DNA of 64,000 bases, from assembly GCA_034433795.1 (NCBI GenBank), contig DAOUAE010000008.1, forward strand, positions 124,001 through 188,000, read 5' to 3'. Positions within the stretch are counted from its first letter, which is position 1. Each line of letters begins with the position of its first letter. Made by a program: the position numbers and the translations under genes. The notes beneath the pieces are model-generated. The model made no database searches. It was not told the DNA's origin and worked only from the letters and a program-made list of their open reading frames with translations. The stretch is from DAOUAE01 sp034433795. Lineage in GTDB: Bacteria > Chloroflexota > UBA6077 > FW602-bin22 > DAOUAE01. Of the stretch, positions 7,318 to 14,575 are shown in pieces.

Positions 7318-8943
7318 TCACCAGACGCGCAGCCCGGCTGCCGGCGGCGTTCCCTGGCTGAGCACCTGCCAGAAGACCGGCCCGTAGCCCACCACGATGA
7401 GCACCACGCTGACCACCAGCCACGGGGCCAGACGGTCGAAGGCGCGCGGGGTGTCGGCCGGACCATGGATCGTCTCGGCGAAGGCCGGAGCGGGCACCGG
7501 CTGACGCTCGCCGGCCAGGGCGGTCAGGACCACCAGGACAAAGTACAGCAGCCCGCTCAGGAAGAGGATCACGCCCCCTATCCCCACCAGCACCAGCCAC
7601 GGCTGCCACTCGGCCAGGCGATAGGGAGCCGCCCCCAGCATCGTCCGACGGGGCGTGTCCAGAAGGCCGAGGTTATGTAACGCGTAGGCGAAAACAGCCA
7701 TGCCGACGAACCACAGGACGGCCTGGACCAGGGCCAGACCACGGCTCCACAGCTGGCGCCCCAGGAGGTGGGGGAGCAGCCAGTAGGTGACACCCATGAA
7801 GGTCAGCGTCACCGCCGAGCCCACGGTCAGGTGGAAGTGGCCCACGATCCAGGCGGTGTTGTGAACCAGGAGGTTGACATTCAGCGAGGCGTTGACCAGT
7901 CCGCCGATGCCGCCGAAGATGAAAAGGATCATCGCCAGCAGCTGGGCGGTCAGGACCGGGTCGCCCCAGCGCTGGCGCCACAGCCAGCCCAGCCAGCCCT
8001 GTTCGCCGCGCCGGCGGGCGGCGCTCTCCAGCGAGGCGGCCACGTTGAAGGCGGTGAGGAGACTGGGGAAGAAGACGACGAAGGTGAAGAAGGTGTGCAG
8101 GAGTTTGGGACCCTCGCTGATGCCGGGGTCGGTGAACTGGTGGTGGACTCCCACCGGGATCGAAGTGGTCAGAAACAGGAGAAACGAGAGCCGGGCCATG
8201 GGCTCGCTGAACAGAGACCCGCCAGCGTGACGCGGGACCAGCGTGTACCACGAGAGGTAGGCCGGGAGCAGCCAGAAGTAGACGATGGGGTGGCCGGTGA
8301 ACCAGAAGAGGGTGCGGGTCAGCAGCGCGTCAACCCCGCCGGTCAGGCCCACCGACCAGGGAAGGAGCAGGAAGACGACCTCGAAGGCGATCCCCAGGCT
8401 GGCCAGCGTCCACATGAGCATGGTCACCAGGGCCATGAAGGCCGGCAGGGGATAGGGCTCGCCGGGATGGGCCGCTCGCCACCGACGGTAGGCCAGGCCC
8501 AGGGTCAGAGTCAGCAGCCAGGTCCCGACCACGATGAGCCCAAGCCCCAGGTAGAACAGCGGGCTGGCCTTGAGCGGGGCGTAGAAGGTGAAGAGAACAG
8601 TGGCGTCGTTGCTGAGAAGCGGCAGGGCCGCCAGGACCAGCCCCACGACCATCAGCCAGAAGGTGGCCCAGGTCAGACCGGGCCGTGGGAGCGGCTGTCC
8701 GAGGCTCTGGCGGGTGACAAAGAGCAGGAAGCCGCCGATAAAGAACGTGGTCCAGACAAGCACCAGCAGCGTGCCGTGGAGCGACAGCCCCTGGTAGTAC
8801 GAGCGAAGGCCGGGGATCAGTCCGTAGAGGTCCAGGCCGGCCCAGTTGAGGGCCTGGAGCGGGCCGAAGAGGCCGCCCACCGCCAGCGCGAGAAGCGCCA
8901 CGATCAGGTAGCCGCGGACCAGTCGGTTCTCGGGAGCGGTCAT
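7318..8943 (-). CDS. cbaA: ba3-type cytochrome c oxidase subunit I
   Basis: Heme-copper oxygen reductase subunit I of the B (ba3) family, which reduces O2 at the heme a3/CuB site in the membrane. It has 541 aa and about 13 hydrophobic segments. Low-spin heme ligands are His56 (QGLSLHGT) and His371. The active site has His218 and Tyr222 in GHPIVY (CuB ligand and the cross-linked Tyr), the His267-His268 pair (VGVHH) and His369 (GHFH). The true start is ATG 8943, behind AGGAGGAG with 7 nt spacing; upstream in-frame sequence overlaps subunit II and is not used. The gene order IIa-II-I matches the Thermus-type operon. Expression is probably controlled from the motif-bearing promoter near 9632-9675. 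Confidence 0.95.
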   Translation of the reverse strand: MTAPENRLVRGYLIVALLALAVGGLFGPLQALNWAGLDLYGLIPGLRSYYQGLSLHGTLLVLVWTTFFIGGFLLFVTRQSLGQPLPRPGLTWATFWLMVVGLVLAALPLLSNDATVLFTFYAPLKASPLFYLGLGLIVVGTWLLTLTLGLAYRRWRAAHPGEPYPLPAFMALVTMLMWTLASLGIAFEVVFLLLPWSVGLTGGVDALLTRTLFWFTGHPIVYFWLLPAYLSWYTLVPRHAGGSLFSEPMARLSFLLFLTTSIPVGVHHQFTDPGISEGPKLLHTFFTFVVFFPSLLTAFNVAASLESAARRRGEQGWLGWLWRQRWGDPVLTAQLLAMILFIFGGIGGLVNASLNVNLLVHNTAWIVGHFHLTVGSAVTLTFMGVTYWLLPHLLGRQLWSRGLALVQAVLWFVGMAVFAYALHNLGLLDTPRRTMLGAAPYRLAEWQPWLVLVGIGGVILFLSGLLYFVLVVLTALAGERQPVPAPAFAETIHGPADTPRAFDRLAPWLVVSVVLIVVGYGPVFWQVLSQGTPPAAGLRVW

Positions 8944-8956
8944 GCTGCTTCTCCTC

Positions 8957-9454
8957 CTAGGGCGTCGGGGCGACGACCCGGATCCGTCCGTACATGCCGT
9001 GGTGGCCGACGCCGCAGTACTCGTGGCAGACCAGCAGGTACTCACCGGGCTGGGTGAAGCGGTAGGTCAGACGCGTGACCTGTCCGGGGATGAGCATGCC
9101 GTTCACGGTCGTCCCCTGGATCCGGAAGCCGTGGACCACGTCGCGGCTGGTGGCGATGAAGGTGACGGTCGCCCCGGCCGGCACCTGGATCTCGTTGGGG
9201 GTGAAGCTCCAGATCTGGCCGATGACCACCGCCTCGTACTGGCCGGGGCGGACCTCGCGGAGGCCGGGCCGGTCAAAGGGCGGTGTCTGGGCCAGCCGGC
9301 GGGGGTCGACCGTGGCCGTCTGCCCCGGCAGATGGATGCCGATGGCGAACGCGGTCAGGACCAGGGCCACCAGCATGCCGACTGGAATGGCCACACTGGG
9401 CAGGATCCAGGCGGACTCATACAGATAGGCCAGATAACTCTCCCGCCGTTCCAT
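8957..9454 (-). CDS. cbaB: ba3-type cytochrome c oxidase subunit II (CuA)
   Basis: Electron-entry subunit of the oxidase, carrying the binuclear CuA centre on the outer face of the membrane. It has 165 aa with one N-terminal helix (~residues 15-41) and then a cupredoxin domain. The CuA ligands are all visible: His108, Cys143, Glu145 (backbone), Cys147, His151 and Met154, with the same spacing as the Thermus ba3 protein. The start codon overlaps the stop of the upstream small subunit by 1 nt (TGATG). The gene stops 13 nt before the subunit I start. Confidence 0.95.
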   Translation of the reverse strand: MERRESYLAYLYESAWILPSVAIPVGMLVALVLTAFAIGIHLPGQTATVDPRRLAQTPPFDRPGLREVRPGQYEAVVIGQIWSFTPNEIQVPAGATVTFIATSRDVVHGFRIQGTTVNGMLIPGQVTRLTYRFTQPGEYLLVCHEYCGVGHHGMYGRIRVVAPTP

Positions 9455-9576
9455 CAGACCAGCCCCCGCTGCAACAGGGTCAGATAGATCGGCAGCCAGA
9501 ACAGGACGACCAGCGCCAGAAGGATCAGCATAAAGAGCAGCGCCCCCCGGGGCAGGAAGTGTTCGGGCCAGGCCAT
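9454..9576 (-). CDS. cbaD: small single-helix oxidase subunit (IIa-like)
   Basis: A 40-residue protein with one membrane helix (about residues 12-32, ending in LPIYLTLLQRG), first in the oxidase operon. Thermus ba3 oxidase has a ~34-residue single-helix subunit IIa encoded just before subunit II; position, size and topology match that role. The ATG at 9576 has AGGAGG 4 nt upstream. The frame stays open further upstream, but that stretch is intergenic and Pro/Arg-rich. The gene symbol is by position and size only, since so short a sequence gives little homology information. Confidence 0.7.
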   Translation of the reverse strand: MAWPEHFLPRGALLFMLILLALVVLFWLPIYLTLLQRGLV

Positions 9577-9631
9577 ACCCCCTCCTTGAGCGTGCTGGTG
9601 GGCGGGCCCGTGGACGGGTGCCTCAGTCAGG

Positions 9632-9675
9632 ATTATCCCCAAGACCGGCGCGGCCGGCAACACCCCTTTGGGTAG
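9632..9675 (-). promoter_or_regulatory. oxidase operon promoter with CTACCC-N4-GGGTGT activator site
   Basis: Read on the minus strand, CTACCC-AAAG-GGGTGT spans 9675-9660 (centre 9667.5). It is followed 30.5 bp later by GATAAT (9637-9632), giving a predicted start near 9625 and a ~49-nt leader. There is no TTGACA-like -35. The inverted site covers that position, as for a class II activator. Confidence 0.6.
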
Positions 9676-9756
9676 GCCGGGCCGGGGAGGCCACCAGGAT
9701 GGGTAGGTCTCCCCTTCTCTGGGGCGAGCAAGCTCCGGGCCGGCCCGGCCTACCCA
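9669..9756. repeat. 17-bp perfect inverted repeat between oxidase operon and nirK
   Basis: Arms 9669-9685 and 9740-9756 are exact reverse complements (TGGGTAGGCCGGGCCGG) with a 54-bp loop. The loop itself holds a small CCCC/GGGG hairpin around 9711-9724 and another TGGGTAGG at 9700. Each outer arm carries a GGGTAG half-site like those in the surrounding promoters. It could be extra regulator half-sites or a DNA/RNA structure between the divergent operons. Confidence 0.7.
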
Positions 9757-9760
9757 TTCC

Positions 9761-9805
9761 CTACGCCACCGGGTGAGGCGGTGGTGGCCCCGGCCAGGGT
9801 ATACC
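9761..9805 (+). promoter_or_regulatory. nirK promoter with CTACGC-N4-GGGTGA activator site
   Basis: CTACGC-CACC-GGGTGA (9761-9776, centre 9768.5) lies 31.5 bp before TATACC (9800-9805). The predicted start is near 9812. This is the weakest copy of the motif, but its spacing matches the other sites. Confidence 0.5.
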
Positions 9806-9863
9806 CCAAGCGAGCACCGCCTCCGGTCACGGAGGCGGCGCAAAGGGTGAGGAGGTGTTGGCA

Positions 9864-10937
9864 ATGTTCAGACGGTGGTGGGCGTTCCCGGCGTTGCTCG
9901 GTGGGCTGGGGCTGATCCTGAGCGCCTGTGTCACGGCCCGGCCCTGGCCGCTGGTCCAGACCCGGCCGGTCGAGGCGCCGGCGGTGGCCCAGCCGCTGCC
10001 GCCCGGCCTGAGCCGGCTGCCCCAGCCCGCGGTGGCCCCGCCCGTCCAGCGGACGACGCCCGCGCTGGTGACGGTCGAGATCGAGGCCCGAGAGGTCACC
10101 GCCCTCCTGGATGAGGGCATCGCCTACACGTTCTGGACCTTCGGCGGCACGGTCCCCGGACCGATGATCCGGGTGCGCCAGGGCGACACGGTCGAACTGA
10201 CGTTCAAGAACGCCGCCAACAGCCAGCACGTGCACAGCATCGACCTGCACGCGGTGACCGGCCCGGGTGGGGGCGCCCGCGTGACCCAGGTGCCGCCGGG
10301 CGGTCAGGCCACCTTCCGCTTCAAGGCGCTCAACCCCGGCGTCTACGTCTACCACTGCGCCACCCCCACAGTGGCGCAGCACATCGCCAACGGCATGTAC
10401 GGGCTCATCGTCGTCGAGCCCCCTGAGGGGCTGCCACCGGTGGACCGCGAGTTCTACGTGATGCAGGGCGAGCTCTACCTCCAGGGCGCCCGGAGCGAGC
10501 CGGGGCTGCGCCAGTTCTCGCTGGCCAAGCTGCTGGAGGAGCGCCCGGACTACGTTCTCTTCAACGGGGGTGCGCGGGCGCTGACCGGCGAGCGGGCGCT
10601 GCGGGCCCGGGTCGGTGAGACCGTCCGCCTCTTCTTCGGGGTCGGCGGCCCGAACCTGACCTCGAGCTTCCACATCATCGGCGAGATCTTCGACCGGGTC
10701 TACCCGGAGGGCGCCACCGCGCCGGTGCTGCGCAACGTCCAGACGACGCTGGTCCCCGCCGGCGGGGCGACGATCGTCGAGTTCCGACTCGACTACCCCG
10801 GCACCTACACGCTGGTTGACCACAGCCTGGGCCGGCTGGAGAAAGGGGCGGTGGCCCAGCTGGAGGTCGAGGGGCCGGCCAACCCCGCGATCTTCCAGCC
10901 GCTCGGCGGCGGGACGGCCGGCGCGGGCGGCCACTGA
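9864..10937 (+). CDS. nirK: copper-containing nitrite reductase NirK, lipoprotein
   Basis: Reduces nitrite to nitric oxide outside the membrane; a trimeric two-cupredoxin enzyme. ATG 9864 has GAGGAGG at 8 nt, and an in-frame GTG at 9855 lies inside the SD. The signal ends in the lipobox LSAC (Cys22), so the enzyme should be membrane-tethered. Type 1 copper ligands are His124, Cys165, His173 and Met178. Type 2 ligands are His129, His164 and His270, with the catalytic Asp127 in HSIDLH. All motifs of the family are intact (HSIDLHAVTGPGGG, YHCATPTVAQHIANGM, SSFHIIGEIFD). It is divergent from the ba3 oxidase operon and ends at a strong terminator. The NO it makes would concern the nearby NnrS gene. 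Confidence 0.95.
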   Translation: MFRRWWAFPALLGGLGLILSACVTARPWPLVQTRPVEAPAVAQPLPPGLSRLPQPAVAPPVQRTTPALVTVEIEAREVTALLDEGIAYTFWTFGGTVPGPMIRVRQGDTVELTFKNAANSQHVHSIDLHAVTGPGGGARVTQVPPGGQATFRFKALNPGVYVYHCATPTVAQHIANGMYGLIVVEPPEGLPPVDREFYVMQGELYLQGARSEPGLRQFSLAKLLEERPDYVLFNGGARALTGERALRARVGETVRLFFGVGGPNLTSSFHIIGEIFDRVYPEGATAPVLRNVQTTLVPAGGATIVEFRLDYPGTYTLVDHSLGRLEKGAVAQLEVEGPANPAIFQPLGGGTAGAGGH

Positions 10938-10953
10938 GGCCGCCCGTCCGCGC

Positions 10954-10991
10954 GGGAGGGGTGCCTCGAGGGCATCCCTCCCTTCGTTCTT
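10954..10991 (+). terminator. terminator of nirK
   Basis: 12-bp stem (10954-10965 with 10971-10982, one G-U pair) with a 5-nt loop, followed by TTCGTTCTT. The T-rich tail overlaps the stop codon of the convergent nnrS. Confidence 0.8.
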
Positions 10992-12285
10992 AGGGGCGCG
11001 GGCGGTCGGCGGGGGCCGCGCGCCGGACCGGTGTCAGGCGCGGCCAGAGGAGAACAGCGAAGACGGCGAAGCCAAGGGTGCTGAGCCCCGCCCCGAGCGC
11101 CAGGGCGAGGTCGGCCAGCGGGCGGAGCCTTAGCAGTTCGCCCAGGACGCGCAGGAGGGCGCCCGCGCTGCCGAGCGTGGCCAGGGCCGTCAGGAGACGG
11201 GGACGGCTGGTCATAAAGGGGGCGAAGCCGGGCAGGATCCGGGCCCCGATCACCACGATGAGCAGCAGAAGAAACCCCTGGCCGACCGCGTGCCGGGCGG
11301 CGGCGCCCGCGTGGGGCAGCGTCGCTGGTCCGGTCAGCGCCTCGGCGGCGAGCAGCAGGCTCCCGCCCGGCAGCCACAGATACGTCCAGCGCAGCCAGCG
11401 GCGGCTCGGCTCGGTGATCTGCGGCGCGCCGGAGGAGCGGACCGGCGGCTCGTAGAGGCGGAGTCCGGCGAGAAAGGCCAGCAGCCCCGCGACCATCGCC
11501 AGCCGGCCGCCAGCGCCGACGGCCGGCGGTCCGAGGGCGCTCAGGGCCAGGCTCAGCAGGCCGAGGGTGTAGAGGCCGCCTCCGGCCAGCGCCAGCGGCT
11601 GAGACGCTGGTCGCAGGTGCAGGAACCGTGGCAGGATCCTGGCGCTCACCCCGAAGGCCACCAGCACCGGGAAGCCCCAGAGGGCGAGGTCGACCGTGGC
11701 CCGGTCCAGCGGAGCCGGCACCACCGCCGTGCCGCCGGCGAGGACGACGCCGGCCCACCCGTGGAGACCCAGGCTGGCCGCCAGCGAGAGAACCCCCAGG
11801 GCCGGGAAGACCAGCCAGCTCTCCCAGACCACCGCCCGGCGCACCAGGGGCCAGAAGCCTGTCACCAGAAGCCCCAGAGCGACGAGAGGCAGGAGGGCGC
11901 TGGCGGCCAGCCAGACCGGCCGTCCCGGCAGCGTCAGGATGGGCTGGGCCACCAGCCGGAGAAGGAGTCCCAGCGCGAGGAGGACGCCGCCGGCGGTCAC
12001 CCGGCCGGGCTGGGGGAGGGTGGTGGCGAGCAAGGGAGGAAAGAGACGGGCGGCCACCCCCACGACGAAGAGCAGCAGAAAGCCCAGGGTCTGCACCTGA
12101 CCGTGCAGCTGGGCCAGGACCGGCCAGGGAAGCGGCCAGTGCAGCCAGCCCTGCCGGAGGGCCAGGGCCAGCAATCCCAGACTGAAGCCCCCGCCCAGCG
12201 CCCAGGCCAGAGCCAGGCGCACCAGAACCACGGACGGGTCGGTGAGCGAGCGCGCGGCCCCGCCCGAGACCGTCCGTCCCCCCAT
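10990..12285 (-). CDS. nnrS: NnrS-family heme/copper membrane protein
   Basis: Polytopic membrane protein of the NnrS family, linked in denitrifiers to resistance to NO-derived damage. It has 431 aa and about 12 hydrophobic segments. Family landmarks are LHGQVQTLGFLLLFVVGVAARLFP (near residue 60) and HAVGQGFLLLLIVVIGARILPGF (near 325), which hold the conserved His residues. The ATG start lies 4 nt after the CopD-like stop, so it is translationally coupled. It is the last gene of the minus-strand operon starting with DUF488 and converges on nirK, which fits a role in handling NO from NirK. Confidence 0.85.
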   Translation of the reverse strand: MGGRTVSGGAARSLTDPSVVLVRLALAWALGGGFSLGLLALALRQGWLHWPLPWPVLAQLHGQVQTLGFLLLFVVGVAARLFPPLLATTLPQPGRVTAGGVLLALGLLLRLVAQPILTLPGRPVWLAASALLPLVALGLLVTGFWPLVRRAVVWESWLVFPALGVLSLAASLGLHGWAGVVLAGGTAVVPAPLDRATVDLALWGFPVLVAFGVSARILPRFLHLRPASQPLALAGGGLYTLGLLSLALSALGPPAVGAGGRLAMVAGLLAFLAGLRLYEPPVRSSGAPQITEPSRRWLRWTYLWLPGGSLLLAAEALTGPATLPHAGAAARHAVGQGFLLLLIVVIGARILPGFAPFMTSRPRLLTALATLGSAGALLRVLGELLRLRPLADLALALGAGLSTLGFAVFAVLLWPRLTPVRRAAPADRPRP

Positions 12286-12289
12286 GGGG

Positions 12290-12775
12290 TCAGCTCCAGC
12301 GCAGCCCGGCGCCCAGAAGGACCACGGCCAGCGCCAGAAAAGTGGTCAGGCGGGCGACCAGGCGTGTGCGGTGGCGCAGGCGGGCCAGCGCGCCGTCGGG
12401 CTGTTTCTGGAGCGAGGCTCCGAGAGCGGTCTGCTGCGGTCCCCAGACGAAGTCGTGGAGGGCCTGACCGCCGAGCAGCAGGCCGACCAGCAGAAGTTTA
12501 ACAGCGAGCAGCCAGCCGAACTGGGGCGTGGGCAGGGCGATCCCGCCGGCGGTCCGCAGCCAGACCTGGCCAAGCCCGGTGACGACCAGCACGGCCGCCG
12601 CCGTCCAGCCGATGGGGCGGAAGCGGCGGCCGACGGCCTGGAAGAGCCGCGCCCGTTCGGCCTCGGGCCATGCCCGGCTGAGCGGTCCCAGGACCAGCGC
12701 CAGGAAGAGCATGCCGCCGACCCAGACGATCGCGGCCAGGATATGCAGACCGGTCAGCAGCCATCCCCAGGGCAT
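12290..12775 (-). CDS. CopD-like four-helix membrane protein
   Basis: 161-aa integral membrane protein with four predicted helices, starting with a Trp/Gly-rich first helix (LHILAAIVWVGGMLFLALVLGP) typical of the CopD / putative copper-resistance domain families. The first-helix His and the later QALHDFVWGP segment could bind heme or copper. It lies between the FAD oxidase and NnrS in a tight operon. Given the copper- and heme-enzyme neighbourhood, a role in copper or heme handling is reasonable but unproved. Confidence 0.65.
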   Translation of the reverse strand: MPWGWLLTGLHILAAIVWVGGMLFLALVLGPLSRAWPEAERARLFQAVGRRFRPIGWTAAAVLVVTGLGQVWLRTAGGIALPTPQFGWLLAVKLLLVGLLLGGQALHDFVWGPQQTALGASLQKQPDGALARLRHRTRLVARLTTFLALAVVLLGAGLRWS

Positions 12776-12809
12776 CGGTCCCCTCCCGGCGGTGGGGTGT
12801 GGGCGGCGC

Positions 12810-13928
12810 TCAGGAGACGGTCGTAAAGCGGTCTGGCGCCAGGTCGGTCAGGGGGATCGGTGGGGGCTCCCCCTGGATCAGGGCGGTCACCACCGCCGCA
12901 GTCAGCGGGGCCAGCGTCAGCCCGTCGAAGCCGTGGCCGGTGGCGTAGAGCAGCCCCTGACAGGCGCTCCAGCCCAGAATCGGCCGGCCGTCCGGGGTGG
13001 CTGGGCGCCAGCAGGCCCAGGTCCCCACCAGCGGGGCCTCGGCCAGTGCGGGGACCCAGCGCAGCAGGTCGGTGAGGATGCCGGCCAGGCCTCCCAGCGT
13101 CGGGCCGGGGGCGAAACCCACCCGCTCCTGAGTTGTCCCCAGGATGAGGGTGCCGTCGCCGCGCGGCACGATGTAGCGGAAGGCCTCGCCTGTCCGGGCG
13201 ACCAGCAGGTGGCGCAGGGGGACCGGCAGGCTCCGGCCATCGGCCTGGACGATCTGACCGCGGATCGGCACGATGGGGACCGGCGGCTGACAGCCGGCCA
13301 GCGTCGCCGACCCGCAGCCGGCGGCCAGAACGGTGACCTCGGCCGCGATGAGGCCGGCGTCGGTCTCCAGCCCCCGGCAGCGGCCCCCCTGGATCTGGAG
13401 CCGTCGTCCGGCGACCCCTTCGCGGAGGCGCACCCCACTGCGGAGCGCGGCCAGGAGGGCGGCGCGGACGAACCGGGCCGGGTCGAGTCGTCCGCCTGGC
13501 AGCCGCAGGGCTCCGCTGACCGTCGGCTGGAGGGCTGGCTCGGCCGCCCGCACCTCGGCCGCCTCCAGCCAGACCGCCTCTCCGCCGGCCTGACTCTGCA
13601 GCGCCGCCGCCTCCTCCGGGGTGAAGGCGGGCACCAGCAGGCCCGGTGTCCGGTAGTCGAGCGCGAGACCGGTCTCGCGCTCGAGCGCGTCCACGACCGC
13701 GGGGAAGAGGGTGAGAGCCCGGCGGTGCAGGTGGACCAGGGGGTCGGGACTGCCGGGCATGGCCGGAGCGATGATGCCGGCCGCCCGTGGCGACGCCTGT
13801 CCTCCAGCCTGGCTGCTCTCCACGACGGTGACCCGGTATCCGCGCTGACTGAGGGCCCGGGCGGTCAGTAAGCCGATGATCCCGCCTCCGATGACGAGGA
13901 CCTCGGTTGTCTCAACGACGGCTGGCAT
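12810..13928 (-). CDS. FAD-dependent amine/amino-acid oxidase (ThiO/DadA-like)
   Basis: FAD oxidoreductase of the DAO superfamily, 372 aa. The dinucleotide-binding motif GGGIIGLLTARALSQRG is at the N-terminus (VLVIGGG near residues 11-17), with the ribose-binding Glu in VTVVESS. The C-terminal FAD motif GHGFDGLTLAPLTA is near residue 335. The closest families are glycine oxidase ThiO and D-amino-acid dehydrogenases; no thiamine genes are nearby, so the symbol is left empty. ATG 13928 overlaps the end of the DUF488 gene by 17 nt with an AGGA upstream. Co-location with NnrS is unusual for this family. Confidence 0.8.
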   Translation of the reverse strand: MPAVVETTEVLVIGGGIIGLLTARALSQRGYRVTVVESSQAGGQASPRAAGIIAPAMPGSPDPLVHLHRRALTLFPAVVDALERETGLALDYRTPGLLVPAFTPEEAAALQSQAGGEAVWLEAAEVRAAEPALQPTVSGALRLPGGRLDPARFVRAALLAALRSGVRLREGVAGRRLQIQGGRCRGLETDAGLIAAEVTVLAAGCGSATLAGCQPPVPIVPIRGQIVQADGRSLPVPLRHLLVARTGEAFRYIVPRGDGTLILGTTQERVGFAPGPTLGGLAGILTDLLRWVPALAEAPLVGTWACWRPATPDGRPILGWSACQGLLYATGHGFDGLTLAPLTAAVVTALIQGEPPPIPLTDLAPDRFTTVS

Positions 13929-14358
13929 CGTCCTGCTCGCGTGTTTCGCCGGGGGTTGTGAGCTGCTCCTCCAGGATCTGCCGAAGGGCCGCCGCGTTGC
14001 TGTGGGCCAGGTCACGGGTGGCGGTGAGCAGGGTCAGAGGTCCCTGCCGCGCCCGCTCCAGCAGCGCGGTCAGGGCCGCCTGCCGCTCCGGTGCGGTCAG
14101 TTCCTCCCGGTACTGGCGGACGAACGCCGGCCACTTCGCCGGGTCGTGCCCGTACCACCGGCGCAGGGTGTCGCTGGGGGCGATCGCCCGCAGCCAGAGG
14201 TCGATCCGGGCGGCCTCGCGGGTGAGGCCCCGTGGCCAGAGACGGTCCACCAGGATGCGGCATCCATCCGCCGGCTCGGGCGGGTCGTAGATCCGCTTGA
14301 GGTGGATGGGGCCGGCGCGGCTGCGCCGGGGCTCGTCAGGCAGGGCCGACCGATCCAT
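13912..14358 (-). CDS. DUF488-family protein
   Basis: 148-aa cytosolic protein of the DUF488 (YeaO-like) family of unknown function. Signatures are IHLKRIYDPPEPADGCRILV, DRLWPRGLTREAARIDLWL, and the WYGHDPAKW / FVRQYREEL block. The ATG start follows GGGGAGGGA. The N-terminus is about 17 residues longer than usual, with no better start. It is the first gene of the operon DUF488-FAD oxidase-CopD-like-NnrS, directly behind the palindromic CTACCC site. DUF488 genes are often found near denitrification and stress genes, but no reaction is established. Confidence 0.85.
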   Translation of the reverse strand: MDRSALPDEPRRSRAGPIHLKRIYDPPEPADGCRILVDRLWPRGLTREAARIDLWLRAIAPSDTLRRWYGHDPAKWPAFVRQYREELTAPERQAALTALLERARQGPLTLLTATRDLAHSNAAALRQILEEQLTTPGETREQDDASRR

Positions 14359-14370
14359 TGTCCCTCCCCT

Positions 14371-14413
14371 TATATACCATCCCGTGGCGTCGGCTCCCTA
14401 CCCCAATGGGTAG
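14371..14413 (-). promoter_or_regulatory. promoter of the DUF488-NnrS operon with palindromic CTACCC-N4-GGGTAG site
   Basis: Minus strand: CTACCC-ATTG-GGGTAG at 14413-14398 sits within an 11-bp-arm perfect inverted repeat (14393-14403/14408-14418). TATATA at 14376-14371 begins 29.5 bp from its centre. The predicted start (~14364) is only a few nt before ATG 14358, so the transcript may be nearly leaderless, or the start may lie slightly elsewhere. Confidence 0.6.
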
Positions 14414-14447
14414 GGAGCGGGTGGGAAGACAGCCTGGCCGTCGACAA

Positions 14448-14492
14448 CTACCCTAACGGGTGTTCCGGTCGCTTCCGGTCGTTCGCTAAGAC
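14448..14492 (+). promoter_or_regulatory. promoter of the USP/heme operon with CTACCC-N4-GGGTGT site
   Basis: CTACCC-TAAC-GGGTGT at 14448-14463 (centre 14455.5) has the same outer sequence as the oxidase site. The -10 expected 30 bp on is weak (CTAAGA or TAAGAC, 14486-14492), so the site is better supported than the start point. Confidence 0.5.
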
Positions 14493-14575
14493 AAGGGCGG
14501 ACGCTCCGCTCCCGCCAGACTCTGGCCTCGCCGCTGGCGCGGTGTGGATCCACGAGAGCAGAGGAGGTCGCGACG

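Noticed and set aside
14359..14575. Classical FNR (TTGAT-N4-ATCAA) or CRP (TGTGA-N6-TCACA) sites at the respiratory promoters
   Set aside because: Neither motif occurs there; the shared sequence is CTACCC-N4-GGGTRK.
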